Source: CBDBND01 sp965207985 (GTDB taxonomy: Bacteria > Pseudomonadota > Alphaproteobacteria > Rhodospirillales > Rhodospirillaceae). Taken from it: a stretch of DNA of 64,000 bases. Of this stretch, positions 8,611 to 19,163 are shown one piece after another. The position numbers and the translations under genes were made by a program. The DNA lies in NCBI GenBank assembly GCA_965207985.1, contig CBDBND010000032.1, positions 434,001-498,000 of the forward strand, given 5' to 3'. How positions within the stretch are numbered: the stretch's first letter is position 1; the number at the start of each line of letters is the position of its first letter. Below the pieces are notes generated by a model. That model searched no databases, was not told the origin of the DNA, and worked only from the letters and a program-made list of their open reading frames with translations.

Positions 8611-8713
8611 GCCGCTACAGCCTTTTCGTAAGGCGCTGCAAGTCCGATGCCAATAACGTAATCAAGATCCTCAAATTCGCACAGCCGCTACAGCCTTTTG
8701 GGGTGCAAGTCCG
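8611..8713. repeat. Short direct repeat beside the IS256 element
   Basis: Two imperfect direct repeats start at 8611 and 8684. Each opens with the same 16 bases GCCGCTACAGCCTTTT, and after a differing spacer both end with TGCAAGTCCG. The first lies outside the IS, the second at or just outside its left end. They may be a duplicated target segment or an element end. The sequence does not fold as a tRNA. Confidence 0.5.
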
Positions 8714-8799
8714 GTGGCTCGCCATTTTTGGGGTTGGTGGCTCCGGGTCTGGTTAGGTTGGTTTTGTTCAATCAGCCACTCCAGAAGGAAGGAGCCACC

Positions 8800-10148
8800 A
8801 TGGAAAAGGATAACACGAAGGCATTGTCGCACGTCATACGGATTGATGACGAACGTATACAGGATCACCTGGGCAAGGTAGTGCGGGGCAGTGTTGAGGA
8901 GACCCTGAACGCGCTATTGGACGCCGAAGCGGACCGGCTCTGCAATGCTGAGCGCTACGAACGCAGTGAGGCCCGTCGCGATACGCGGGCCGGCAGTTAC
9001 GAGAGGAAGCTTCAGACACGGGCTGGCGAGGTTTCTCTGAAGGTTCCCAAGCTGCGCCGTCAGACCTTTGAGACGGCGATCATCGAGCGTTACCGGCGTC
9101 GGGAGGCATCGGTCGAAGAGGCCTTGATGGAGATGTATCTGGCCGGTGTTTCGGTACGGCGTGTGGAGGACATCACCGAGGCGTTGTGGGGCACGCGGGT
9201 TTCGCCAGGAACCGTCTCGAACCTTAACAAGAAAATCTATGAGCAGATCGACGCTTGGCGCAATAAGCCGATTGCGGGCGATCATCCCTATGTGTATGTG
9301 GACGGCATCGTCCTTAAGCGCAGTTGGGCCGGCGAAGTGCGTAATGTTTCGCTATTGGTGGCGATCGGCGTCAACCAGGAGGGCTTCCGCGAGATCTTGG
9401 GCATCGTTGAGGGTGCCAAGGAGGATAAGGCGGGATGGGGCGCATTCCTTAAGCATCTCAAGGCGCGCGGGCTGTCAGGCGTCCAGTTGGTTATCTCTGA
9501 CGCCTGTCTGGGTTTGGTAGAGAGTATAGCGGAGGTCTGCCCCAAGGCCCGCTGGCAACGCTGCGTCGTCCATTTCTACCGCAACATCTTCAGCCATGTT
9601 CCTTCGACCAAAGTGCGCGAAGTTGCCCACATGCTGAAAGCTATCCACGCCCAGGAGAGCCGAGAGGCCGCGACCAGGAAAGCCGAGGACGTTATCTTCT
9701 CTCTCAAGAGCACTAAGCTGACCACGGCAGCCGAGTTGGTCGAGAGCCACATTGAAGAGACTTTCAGTTTCTATGCTTTCCCTGACCAGCACTGGATCAA
9801 GCTCAAGACCAACAATCCACTAGCAGGCTGCTGAAAAACGATTTGGAGCGATCATCTCGGCAATTTTGTTTTCGTATGAGCCATTTTCCGATTCTATTTT
9901 TTCGCGGACGCCCATCCATTGATTCTTTCGTTTCGCGAGGTGGGCTCTCGGCCGAGTTTTTCAGCAGCCTGCTAGAGCGAATCATGCGCGAAATCAGACG
10001 CCGTACCCGCGTAGTCGGAGCGTTCCCTGACGGTCAATCGGCGCTCAACTTGGCTGCAGCAAGGTTAAGACACATAGCCGGAAGCAAATGGTCCCTAAAA
10101 CGATACATGAATATGAATCTACTCACGCAGCAAAGGAACACGGCCTGA
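8800..10148 (+). pseudogene. IS256-family transposase, split by a 148-bp insertion
   Basis: Starts at the ATG after GGAAGGAG. The frame runs through the DDE transposase: YVYVDGIVLK (first Asp), LVISDACLGL (second Asp), WQRCVVHFYRN and the Glu-containing segment after TAAELVE. At TNNPL it runs into a MITE and stops at 9834 after AGC. Past the MITE the same protein resumes as ERIMREIRRRTRVVG and ends at a TGA at 10146-10148. Removing 148 bp plus one CTAG copy restores one open frame of 398 codons, the usual length for the family. The disruption is therefore a clean, recent insertion. Confidence 0.93.
9824..9971 (+). mobile_element. 148-bp MITE, copy 1
   Basis: A non-coding element with 16-bp perfect terminal inverted repeats (CAGGCTGCTGAAAAAC). 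It is flanked by CTAG on both sides (9820-9823 and 9972-9975), of which only one copy is needed to restore the host transposase, so CTAG is the target duplication. It is too short to encode a transposase. By eye it is identical over its whole length, in reverse orientation, to the copy at 59302-59449. An IS with the same ends elsewhere in the genome should supply the transposase. Confidence 0.92.
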
Positions 10149-10191
10149 CCAAATCAGCCACCAGCCCAATACAAAAAGTGCGAAAGATTCT

Positions 10192-10272
10192 GGACACTAC
10201 CAGTCCGATGGCGAGCACGCCTGCGGCAACAACTAAGAACATGCGAACTATGGTTAGCTTGAAAGAATTCAT
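10192..10272 (-). pseudogene. Possible remnant of a small membrane protein
   Basis: From an ATG at 10272 a frame reads MNSFKLTIVRMFLVVAAGV and then more hydrophobic residues, as expected for one membrane helix, before running into the IS256 right end. It may be a gene cut by the IS. No convincing ribosome binding site is present, so this is only a suggestion. Confidence 0.25.
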
Positions 10273-10308
10273 GTGCGGAGAATGATCCGGCCCGTCGGAG
10301 TACGCAAA

Positions 10309-10336
10309 TAAAAACGCCCCGGTCGGCACCGGGGCG
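10309..10336 (-). terminator. Rho-independent terminator after carD
   Basis: On the minus strand CGCCCCGGT and ACCGGGGCG form a 9-bp GC stem with a 4-base loop (10315-10336), followed by a run of T. It lies 28 bases past the carD stop. Confidence 0.85.
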
Positions 10337-10363
10337 TCTTGTCATCTTTTTCGCACGTTTCGT

Positions 10364-10909
10364 TTACGCCGCGCTTAAAAGTTTTTCCAATTTTGCCGTC
10401 GCCGTTTCCGGCTTGATCTTTTCAACGGCGGCCATTTCATGGGCGAGACGTTCCAGCGCCTGCTCGTAGATTTGGCGCTCGGAGTAAGACTGCTCTGGCT
10501 GGCTGGTGTTGCGGTGAAGATCGCGCACCACTTCGGCAATGGACACCGGGTCGCCGGAATTGATCTTGGCTTCGTATTCCTGCGCGCGGCGGCTCCACAT
10601 GGCCCGCTTCACCCGGGCACGGCCTTTCAAGGTGGTCAGCGCTTGATCCATAATCTTCCGGGTCGACAGTTTGCGCAGACCCGAGTTCTCAACTTTGTCC
10701 ACGGGCACGCGCAGGGTCATGCGATCCCGTTCGAAACTGACGACAAACAGTTCGATTTCCTGTCCGCCGATGGTTTGTTTTTCGATATCGGTGACTTTGC
10801 CGACTCCGTGTGCCGGATAAACGACAAAATCGCCGGTGGAGAAAATCATTGTTTTTTTGGCGTCCTTGGTGCGTCTGGTTTTGCTATTGGACGTGGTCTT
10901 TTTTGGCAT
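10364..10909 (-). CDS. carD: CarD family transcriptional regulator
   Basis: 181 residues from the ATG giving MPKKTTSN; an upstream in-frame ATG would add 15 residues without a better ribosome site. After a basic Ser/Thr/Lys tail the CarD/CdnL-type RNA polymerase interaction domain begins: FSTGDFVVYPAHGVGKV (about residues 22-38), then ERDRMTLRVPVDK and the LR-x-LS region. The helical C-terminal domain has SRRAQEYEAKINSGD and a Leu-rich end. CarD proteins bind the RNA polymerase beta subunit and stabilise open complexes at rRNA and other promoters. It is monocistronic, with its own terminator. Confidence 0.9.
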   Translation of the reverse strand: MPKKTTSNSKTRRTKDAKKTMIFSTGDFVVYPAHGVGKVTDIEKQTIGGQEIELFVVSFERDRMTLRVPVDKVENSGLRKLSTRKIMDQALTTLKGRARVKRAMWSRRAQEYEAKINSGDPVSIAEVVRDLHRNTSQPEQSYSERQIYEQALERLAHEMAAVEKIKPETATAKLEKLLSAA

Positions 10910-10985
10910 GCGTTGGTTCTCTCGCTCCAGTTTGAATGATGGATGCCCCGGCACCGGCCGCCCCCCAGCGGCTGAGGAAGAAGAA

Positions 10986-11001
10986 AGGGCCGTTTGGCCC
11001 T
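10986..11001 (-). promoter_or_regulatory. Hairpin with pyrimidine tail in the carD leader
   Basis: On the minus strand AGGGCC-AAAC-GGCCCT is a perfect 6-bp stem followed by TTCTTCTTCC, about 75 bases before the carD start. It could be a weak terminator or attenuator within the leader, or only a leader hairpin; the T run is broken by C. Confidence 0.3.
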
Positions 11002-11132
11002 CCCGAGGTCCCGGTCATCCGATCACCGACCCTAAGCGGCCCCCTTGAAGGTCTTGGGCGGCCTTGGTAACAAAATTGCGCACGATGTGGATAAGTGGCT
11101 TTTTGCAGTGCACAATGATTCGCGGGTCAGCG

Positions 11133-11164
11133 AAAAAATAATCCGCCGGTTCTCCCGACGGATT
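11133..11164 (-). terminator. Rho-independent terminator after fdxA
   Basis: On the minus strand AATCCGTCGG and CCGGCGGATT pair (one G-T wobble) around a short loop, followed by A and six T. It is about 100 bases after the ferredoxin stop and points in the same direction. Confidence 0.75.
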
Positions 11165-11261
11165 AATTACTTATACCAAATTTGTGGCGCAAAAGACATG
11201 GTTAAATCAGGCCGCTAAGGGCCTCCCAGGCTGTGTAAAACACCTCCTTTGGAGTGCTGAA

Positions 11262-11597
11262 TCAGCCCGTATTGCCCGGGTTGGAGCTGAAATGTTCCTT
11301 CTTCCCCTCCTTGCCGTTCCAATCTTCGGCATCGGCTGGGGATTCACCTTTGGCGGTGATATTTGGCCATTTATCCGCGTATTCTGTGTTTAACTCTAGC
11401 CATTCTTGTGCCTTGTCCTCCGAATCGGGAAGAATGGCTTCCGCCGGGCATTCGGGCTCACAAACGCCGCAATCGATGCATTCGTCAGGGTGAATGACGA
11501 GCATGTTCTCGCCTTCATAAAAGCAATCCACCGGACACACTTCGACGCAGTCCATGAATTTGCATTTGATGCAGTTCTCGATAACGACGTAGGTCAT
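11262..11597 (-). CDS. fdxA: 7Fe ferredoxin (FdxA / FdII type)
   Basis: 111 residues. The N-terminal half holds the two cluster motifs: ENCIKCKFMDCVEVCPVDC (residues 8-26), whose spacing fits the 3Fe-4S/4Fe-4S arrangement of FdxA, and CIDCGVCEPECPAEAI (about 40-55). The acidic tail (DSEDKAQEWLELNTEYADKW) is the usual FdxA C-terminal extension. It carries electrons in the cytoplasm; partners are unknown. The order helicase - S4 protein - fdxA - carD on one strand is common in alphaproteobacteria. The last dozen residues are not conserved in type and may vary. Confidence 0.95.
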   Translation of the reverse strand: MTYVVIENCIKCKFMDCVEVCPVDCFYEGENMLVIHPDECIDCGVCEPECPAEAILPDSEDKAQEWLELNTEYADKWPNITAKGESPADAEDWNGKEGKKEHFSSNPGNTG

Positions 11598-11644
11598 AAA
11601 TTACCCCTCCACCATAGCTCAGCCTGACCTGAACCCTTTTAAGA

Positions 11645-12112
11645 TTAGCGCCCGGGATCGAGCCCGAGATGCTCCAACGCGGCCTTACGTGCCCGGCCGC
11701 TGTCTTGATCGGTAACATACAGCAAGCCGCTGACTCGACGTACTAGATTTGCCTCAAAGTCGTCAAGCTGGCCGTCCGCATAAACCACTTCCCAGAGCAT
11801 CTGCATCAGCTCCACCCGGCGATCGTAATCAAGCGTGTCTTTGACCGTTTTGGCGAACCCGTAAAGCTGGTTGCTCTCAGCCACCATTTCTTCCGCATCG
11901 GAAATCACCGCTTCAATGTCTTCTTCCGATAACGCAAAGACATGAGACAATACATCCTTGATGTGATCGCGCTCTGTTGCATCAAAAGTGCCATCCGCCA
12001 AGGCCGCCTCGACCAGCAGTGCAGCGGCGGCAACGGTTACCGATGCATCTGTCGTTGTTGCATCCTCTGGTAGGTCAGGTTCCGAAAGGAACTTCTTAAG
12101 AGCATCCAACAT
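11645..12112 (-). CDS. TerB-like domain protein
   Basis: About 155 residues, all helical in appearance and acidic. It matches the TerB/DjlA-like fold: AAAALLVEAALADGTFDATERDHIKDVLSHVF in the first half and ELMQMLWEVVYADGQLDDFEANLVRRVSGLL in the second, each with the acidic D-G-x-x-D-x-x-E element proposed to bind metal. The family was named from tellurite resistance, but single copies such as this are widespread and of unknown role. A GTG three codons upstream is an alternative start. It lies between fdxA and the S4-domain gene. Confidence 0.82.
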   Translation of the reverse strand: MLDALKKFLSEPDLPEDATTTDASVTVAAAALLVEAALADGTFDATERDHIKDVLSHVFALSEEDIEAVISDAEEMVAESNQLYGFAKTVKDTLDYDRRVELMQMLWEVVYADGQLDDFEANLVRRVSGLLYVTDQDSGRARKAALEHLGLDPGR

Positions 12113-12180
12113 AATGATCACTTAGCCTGACTGTGAATTCAGACGAGTTCTTATATCAAGAAACACAGACCGTGATTTGA

Positions 12181-12556
12181 TCAATCTGATTCCTCTCCAA
12201 AGATCAGGTTTTCAAGCGCACGACGGTCTTTTTTGGTCGGCCGGCCTTGGCCTTTGGGCCGGTGAAACGGGACATCGCGTTCGTCAATTCCCATAGGCTC
12301 AGCGGGTGTTGGTTCGTCGTACAATAGTTTCGCCTCCGGTGCAGGGCCCCGGCGCTCGGCCAGAGCTTTGACGGTCACCGTGCGTTTGGTTGGCCCGACG
12401 AGCACGGTAATCGTATCGCCAACTTTAACCAGCTGATTGGATTTGCGGATGGTCTCTCCATTAATGGTGATGCGGCCATCCACACAAAGAGACTGTGCAA
12501 GGGACCGGGTCTTGCTAAAGCGGGCAAACCAGAGCCACTTGTCAATTCTCAGTGTT

Positions 12557-12564
<8 letters not shown>
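12181..12564 (-). CDS. hslR: S4-domain RNA-binding protein, Hsp15 (HslR)-like
   Basis: 127 residues. The S4 domain fills the N-terminus: LRIDKWLWFARFSKTRSLAQ, then G-RITINGETIRKSNQLVKVGD and a short beta strand. The C-terminal tail is basic and ends with RPTKKDRRALENL. Hsp15 in E. coli binds free 50S subunits carrying a nascent chain after heat shock; the same ribosome-rescue role is a family-based guess here. Its start lies inside the end of the helicase gene (8-base overlap), so the two are co-translated. Confidence 0.88.
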
Positions 12565-15082
<2,518 letters not shown>

Positions 15083-15129
15083 CGGTTTAAAATCCGCATT
15101 ACCCTAGGAGAAGCGTTGATCGTACTGGT

Positions 15130-15504
15130 TCAGGCTGTAGAACCCGATGCCTCTTGCCTGCGATCAATCTCCTTTCTCTTGTTTGCATAGTCTTTCAAGC
15201 GCCGCTCCATCGTGTCAAAGGTATCGCGTATGGCGATGTGAATATCTTCGTGCGATTTCGTTTCCTTCGGATCCCTGCGCACGACCAAGTCTTCGCCCGG
15301 CACAGACAGATGAACGCTGATATGAAAAGGGGCTGCGTTGTTATTCATGTTTGAATGGCTTTTGTGATGGGCTTCCACAACCACGCGGCAACCTGTGATG
15401 CGGTCGAAGAAATGTTCAAGTTTTCCGACGCGATCGCGAATACGTTTTTCCACAGCATCGGATTTATCGATTCCATGAAACGCGATTTGTACAGGAATCT
15501 GCAT
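15130..15504 (-). CDS. hpf: Ribosome hibernation factor, Hpf/RaiA (YfiA) type, short form
   Basis: 124 residues. It shows the fold pattern of the S30AE/sigma-54 modulation family: MQIPVQIAFHGIDKSD, VEKRIRDRVGKLEHFFDRI, a central VVVEAHHKSH strand, FHISVHLSVPGEDLVV and a final helix DTFDTMERRLKDYANKRK. It lacks the C-terminal dimerisation domain of long HPF, so it is the short form. The family binds the 30S decoding region during slow growth. The IS1595 element lies 84 bases upstream and may separate it from part of its promoter. Confidence 0.9.
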   Translation of the reverse strand: MQIPVQIAFHGIDKSDAVEKRIRDRVGKLEHFFDRITGCRVVVEAHHKSHSNMNNNAAPFHISVHLSVPGEDLVVRRDPKETKSHEDIHIAIRDTFDTMERRLKDYANKRKEIDRRQEASGSTA

Positions 15505-15588
15505 TCAACCCTCCTGTATCACCGTACCTCGTCTTATCATTGCGCGAACAGCGTGATTCGACAACGCCGGATTGGGTCTTTTATTTAA

Positions 15589-16321
15589 GGGTCTTGCCTA
15601 GCAGAGCATAGCCGATGGCGGCATAAAGCTCTGTATGGTAATGAAAAACCGATACTCGAAAAGTTCCAAACTTTCTGAAGCTCAGATTCGCCTTGTCGTG
15701 AAGTGCTTTGCCGCTGATCTCACGGCGCTGCAAACGGCCGCGATTTGCGGCGTAAATCGCAACACTGTGAACCGGATCTACCGCGGCCTGAGGGAGCGGA
15801 TCCTCGCGGCTTGCGAAGCACAGCGCCCGTTCTTCGGCGTGGTCGAGGTCGATGAGAGCTTCTTCGGTGCCAGACGCATCAAAGGCAAGCGCGGACGCGG
15901 AGCCTATGGCAAGACAGTCGTCTTCGGGATCTTCGAACGCGAAGGGCAGGTCTACACCGAGATCGTCCCGGACTGCTCAAAGTCAACGCTACAGGGGATT
16001 ATTCGGGGCAGGGTCGATCCAAGCACCGTCGTCAACTCCGATGGATGGCGCGGCTACAACGGCCTCGTCGATCTCGGCTATGGTCACTTCCGGGTCGACC
16101 ATTCCTGCGATGAGTTCGCCCGCGGCCCGGTTCACATCAATGGCATCGAGGGCTTCTGGGGCATGGCCAAGGTGCGGCTCGTAAAGTTCATGGGTGTGCC
16201 CAGACACACATTCCACCTCCACCTCAAGGAAACTGAGTGGCGCTTCAACCATCGGGCTTCCAACAAGGTCAGGCTTCTGCTACGTCAACCGCGAGAAAAA
16301 CCGATCTGCTAGGCAAGACCC
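15589..16321 (+). mobile_element. Complete IS1595-family insertion sequence
   Basis: 733 bp with 17-bp perfect terminal inverted repeats (GGGTCTTGCCTAGCAGA) and an 8-bp perfect target duplication TTATTTAA on either side (15581-15588 and 16322-16329). The 8-bp AT-rich duplication is typical of the IS1595 family. The intact ends and intact transposase suggest a recent, possibly still active copy. It sits in the intergenic region between the divergent hpf and htpG genes. Confidence 0.96.
15635..16312 (+). CDS. IS1595-family transposase (ISXO2-like)
   Basis: 225 residues. It begins with a helix-turn-helix segment (AAICGVNRNTVNRIYRGLRE), then the ISXO2-like DDE domain: FGVVEVDESFFGARRIKGKRG with the first Asp, VVNSDGWRGYNGLVDLGY with the second Asp, and HINGIEGFWGMAKVRL, where N replaces D/E near the third acidic position typical of the subgroup. 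The zinc-binding N-terminal segment found in longer family members is absent. A second in-frame ATG two codons later is an equally good start. Its stop lies inside the right terminal repeat. Confidence 0.94.
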   Translation: MVMKNRYSKSSKLSEAQIRLVVKCFAADLTALQTAAICGVNRNTVNRIYRGLRERILAACEAQRPFFGVVEVDESFFGARRIKGKRGRGAYGKTVVFGIFEREGQVYTEIVPDCSKSTLQGIIRGRVDPSTVVNSDGWRGYNGLVDLGYGHFRVDHSCDEFARGPVHINGIEGFWGMAKVRLVKFMGVPRHTFHLHLKETEWRFNHRASNKVRLLLRQPREKPIC

Positions 16322-16364
16322 TTATTTAATACTGAAATTTTTGCCTTTCCGGTTGTGTCAGACC

Positions 16365-16393
16365 CTTGCCGTAGCCCATCGGGCACACGATAT
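16365..16393 (+). promoter_or_regulatory. Candidate heat-shock (RpoH-type) promoter of htpG
   Basis: CTTGCC is followed after 17 bases by CGATAT, similar to the alphaproteobacterial sigma-32 pattern CTTG-N17/18-CYTAT. It lies about 65 bases before the htpG start and 44 bases right of the IS1595 end, so the insertion seems to have spared it. Read by eye only. Confidence 0.42.
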
Positions 16394-16458
16394 GGACGCA
16401 GTTGTGAACACCGGACAGACCCGGTAAGGGATTGCGCCTATTTTTGGGAGATCTATCA

Positions 16459-18339
16459 GTGAGTGAAGAAAAACTCTCCTTCGAAGCCGAAGTCGCCAAA
16501 CTCCTGGATATTGTCGTCCATTCGCTTTACTCGAACACGGAAATCTTCCTCCGAGAGCTTATTTCAAACGCGTCGGATTCCTGCGACCGCCTGCGCTATG
16601 CCGCTCTGACAGACCCCTCTCTGGTTGAAGAGGGCGGGAGCGAATTCTCTATTCGTATTGCGTTGGACAAGGAGAACCGGCAGCTCACCGTGTGCGACAA
16701 CGGATTGGGCATGAACCGGGACGAATTGGTTGAGAATCTAGGAACCATTGCCAAATCGGGGACGGCGGAATTTGTTAAATCCCTCACCGGGGATGCTTCC
16801 AAGGATATCTCTCTCATCGGACAGTTTGGCGTTGGGTTCTATTCCTCTTTCATGGTCGCCAAAAAGGTAGAGGTGTACACGCGAAAGGCTGGAGACGCTC
16901 AAGGATGGCACTGGTCGTCTGACGGGCGGGGCAGCTATCGCATCGGTGAGGCGGACGACGTGGATCGCGGTGCAAAGATCGTTTTGCACCTTCGCAAAGA
17001 GGCGTCGGAGTTTCTGGAAGTGCCGCGTCTAAAGTCCGTCGTGAAAACCTATTCGGACCATATTGCCCTGCCGGTCATTCTCGATCCCGTCGAAGGTGAA
17101 GAAGACAGTAAAGAAGAAACGCTGAACGAAGCGTCAGCCCTTTGGACGAGACCGAAGAGCGAAATTGCGGAGGACCAATACAAAGAGTTTTACCACCACG
17201 TTGCTCATAGTTTTGACGAGCCATGGCATACGGTTCACTTCCGCGCGGAAGGGGCGATTGAATACACAAGCCTCTTGTTTATTCCCTCGAACCCGGCGTT
17301 CGATCTTTTTGAACCGGAGCGCAAGAGCAAGGTAAAGCTATACGTCAACCGGGTGTTCATTGCCGATGACATACAGGGTCTGTTGCCTCCCTACTTACGG
17401 TTTGTCAGAGGTGTTGTTGATTCCCCTGATTTGCCGCTCAATGTCAGCCGGGAAATGCTTCAGGACAATCCTCAGCTCAAGAAAATTCAAAAGGGCTTGG
17501 TGGGACGTCTTCTCAAAGATTTAAAGACAAAGAGTGAAAACAAAGATGAATACGCCACATTCTGGTCGGCCTTTGGGTCGGTTCTCAAGGAAGGTCTGTA
17601 CGAGGATTTTGACCGGAGAGATGAATTGCTCGGTCTCTGCCGGTTTAAGACATCCGCAGGAGAGGACTGGCGCAGTTTGATAGATTATGTGTCCGCCATG
17701 AAGGAGGGACAGGACGCCATCTACTACATCACCGGCGAAGATGCGGCCGCGATGAAGCGCTCACCCCAATTGGAAGGGTTCTTGGCCAAGGATGTGGAAG
17801 TCATTTTGCTGACCGATCCTGTCGATGAATTTTGGGTGACGTCAGTGGGTGTGTTTGAAAAACATCCGTTTCGGTCCGCTGCTCAATTCGCTGACGATCT
17901 GGATTCTATTAAAGGCAGCAAAGACGCAGAGGAGGCCGAACAACAAAGCGATACAGAACGCCCATCCGACGAAATCGTCGATGGCCTGATGAAAAAGATC
18001 AAGGATGCGCTTGGGGAGTCCGTAAAAGAAGTGCGGCCGTCGACCCGACTTCGGGAAAGCCCGGTTTGCCTGGTCGGAGAACAGGGCGGCATGAGCCTTC
18101 ATCTGGAACGCATGTTGAAACAGCATGGACAGGCACAGGGGCTTTCCATCCCGCGCATATTGGAAGTGAACCCCGAGCATTCCCTTATTCTTAGACTTGC
18201 GGATCAAAGCGATGAGGTGGTTGAGGAGGCTGCCCACCTGCTGCTTGATCAGGCACGGATTGTGGAAGGAGAGACAATTCCAGATCCAAGTGCCTTTGCC
18301 CGGCGGTTGTCTCTCGCCATGGAACGGGGTTTGGCTTAG
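16459..18339 (+). CDS. htpG: Hsp90 chaperone HtpG
   Basis: 626 residues from the GTG that follows GGGAG by 8 bases; an ATG nine codons upstream lacks a ribosome site. The ATPase domain opens with FEAEVAKLLDIVVHSLYSNTEIFLRELISNASDS and holds DNGLGMNRDEL, IAKSGTAEF and GQFGVGFYSSFMV. The middle domain has VNRVFIADD and SPDLPLNVSREMLQ. The C-terminal dimerisation domain follows a short acidic linker (KDAEEAEQQSD). HtpG is the cytosolic Hsp90 that remodels client proteins with DnaK. It stands alone; its last bases overlap the convergent glycosyltransferase gene. Confidence 0.97.
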   Translation: MSEEKLSFEAEVAKLLDIVVHSLYSNTEIFLRELISNASDSCDRLRYAALTDPSLVEEGGSEFSIRIALDKENRQLTVCDNGLGMNRDELVENLGTIAKSGTAEFVKSLTGDASKDISLIGQFGVGFYSSFMVAKKVEVYTRKAGDAQGWHWSSDGRGSYRIGEADDVDRGAKIVLHLRKEASEFLEVPRLKSVVKTYSDHIALPVILDPVEGEEDSKEETLNEASALWTRPKSEIAEDQYKEFYHHVAHSFDEPWHTVHFRAEGAIEYTSLLFIPSNPAFDLFEPERKSKVKLYVNRVFIADDIQGLLPPYLRFVRGVVDSPDLPLNVSREMLQDNPQLKKIQKGLVGRLLKDLKTKSENKDEYATFWSAFGSVLKEGLYEDFDRRDELLGLCRFKTSAGEDWRSLIDYVSAMKEGQDAIYYITGEDAAAMKRSPQLEGFLAKDVEVILLTDPVDEFWVTSVGVFEKHPFRSAAQFADDLDSIKGSKDAEEAEQQSDTERPSDEIVDGLMKKIKDALGESVKEVRPSTRLRESPVCLVGEQGGMSLHLERMLKQHGQAQGLSIPRILEVNPEHSLILRLADQSDEVVEEAAHLLLDQARIVEGETIPDPSAFARRLSLAMERGLA

Positions 18340-19040
18340 CCTTTTTGGCTAAGGAATCTATCGAATAAAACTCGGGTGTGATCGATGACATCCGACCAAG
18401 AACCTGGTTTTTCCTGCTGAACCACGGTGACGGTTGGATACCAGGGATTGGGCGTGCGTTCGGGAAACCAGTACCAATGCTGCCAAAATCGTTTGGGTAA
18501 TAGCAATATCGTCGGCTTGCCGAGGGCGCCGGCAAGATGAGCGGCCGAATTGCTGGTGGATACAACGATATCCATAGCCGCAATCTGTGCGGCTGCGGCG
18601 TCAAAGTCTTTCATGGAATCGATCTCATCGTCATGGAAAAGACTGATGCCTTGCGTCTCCGCCCCTCGCCGTTCTTCTGCCGTGTCTCCATACTGCAGAT
18701 CAACGGCAAGGATATCGTCCCGCGCCAGCAAAGGGGCCCATTGGTCAGGGGGGATGGACTTTTGCCATCCGGACTGCCGTTTAAAGCTGCGCCAGGAAAC
18801 ACCGACCAGAGGCCGGCCGCGCGCGCTCTTTCTGTACTCGCCTTCAATGGCGCGAACCCGATCCGCATCGGCTTTGAGAAAGCCGTCGTGCTTGGGAAAT
18901 GCGGCAAAGTCCGAACGGTACAAACCACCCAAGGTTCCCATACGGACCTGTACGTCAAATGAGAGATCGTTTAGACGCCCGAGACCGAACAACAGATCTG
19001 CCTTGGTAATGCGAAGCTGACCATCTTGATCATCAGCCGC
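18336..19040 (-). pseudogene. C-terminal part of a GT9-like glycosyltransferase, 5' truncated
   Basis: The frame codes for the C-terminal half of a heptosyltransferase-like (GT9/GT41-related) domain usually fused to TPR repeats: RPLVGVSWRSFKRQSGWQKSI, DLQYGDTAEE, then the donor-binding VVSTSNSAAHLAGALGKPT and WYWFPE followed by PNPWYPTV. No ATG exists in the upstream open part; the first start-like codon is a TTG at 18992, inside the conserved domain. The frame stays coding-like (DGQLRITKADLLFGLGRL) back to a TAG at 19041-19043. The TPR half is missing, so this is probably a broken gene. It overlaps the htpG stop by 4 bases. Confidence 0.65.
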
Positions 19041-19163
19041 CTAAGCGCCGCCCATAGACAGCGAATAAGCGAAAAGAGCCAAGGCAAGACAAAAGCGAAA
19101 AAGCCTTCCGAGGGCGAAGGTCTTCACAGCCTTTGTGTCTGGCTCGGGGGGTTTCTTTTTCAT
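19041..19163 (-). CDS. Small membrane protein, 40 residues
   Basis: MKKKPPEPDTKAVKTFALGR is followed by one hydrophobic helix (about residues 20-38) and the stop TAG. A good ribosome site (GGGAAGGGA) lies 8 bases before the ATG. Its stop codon is directly followed, in the same frame, by the open frame of the truncated glycosyltransferase. It may be a real small membrane protein or the start of a fused or rearranged gene. Function unknown. Confidence 0.45.
   Translation of the reverse strand: MKKKPPEPDTKAVKTFALGRLFRFCLALALFAYSLSMGGA

Larger units (their letters stand above)
8717..10190 (+). mobile_element. IS256-family insertion sequence, interrupted by a MITE
   Basis: The element carries an IS256-type transposase. 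Its ends are approximate: GGTTGGTGGCTCCGGGTCTGG left of the gene (from about 8748) resembles the reverse complement of CCTGACCAAATCAGCCACCAG right of it (from about 10145), and the similarity continues outward past a T-rich run to CGCCA/CGCAC. I could not define exact termini or a target duplication. A 148-bp element sits inside the transposase gene, so this copy cannot move by itself. Confidence 0.75.

Noticed and set aside
8611..8720. A possible tRNA or tRNA-like end (GTGCAAGTCCGG...CGCCA)
   Set aside because: No matching acceptor or anticodon stems could be formed, and the T-loop consensus is not met.
11645..12112. A tellurite-resistance operon
   Set aside because: Only one TerB-like gene is present, inside a housekeeping group; no other ter genes are nearby.
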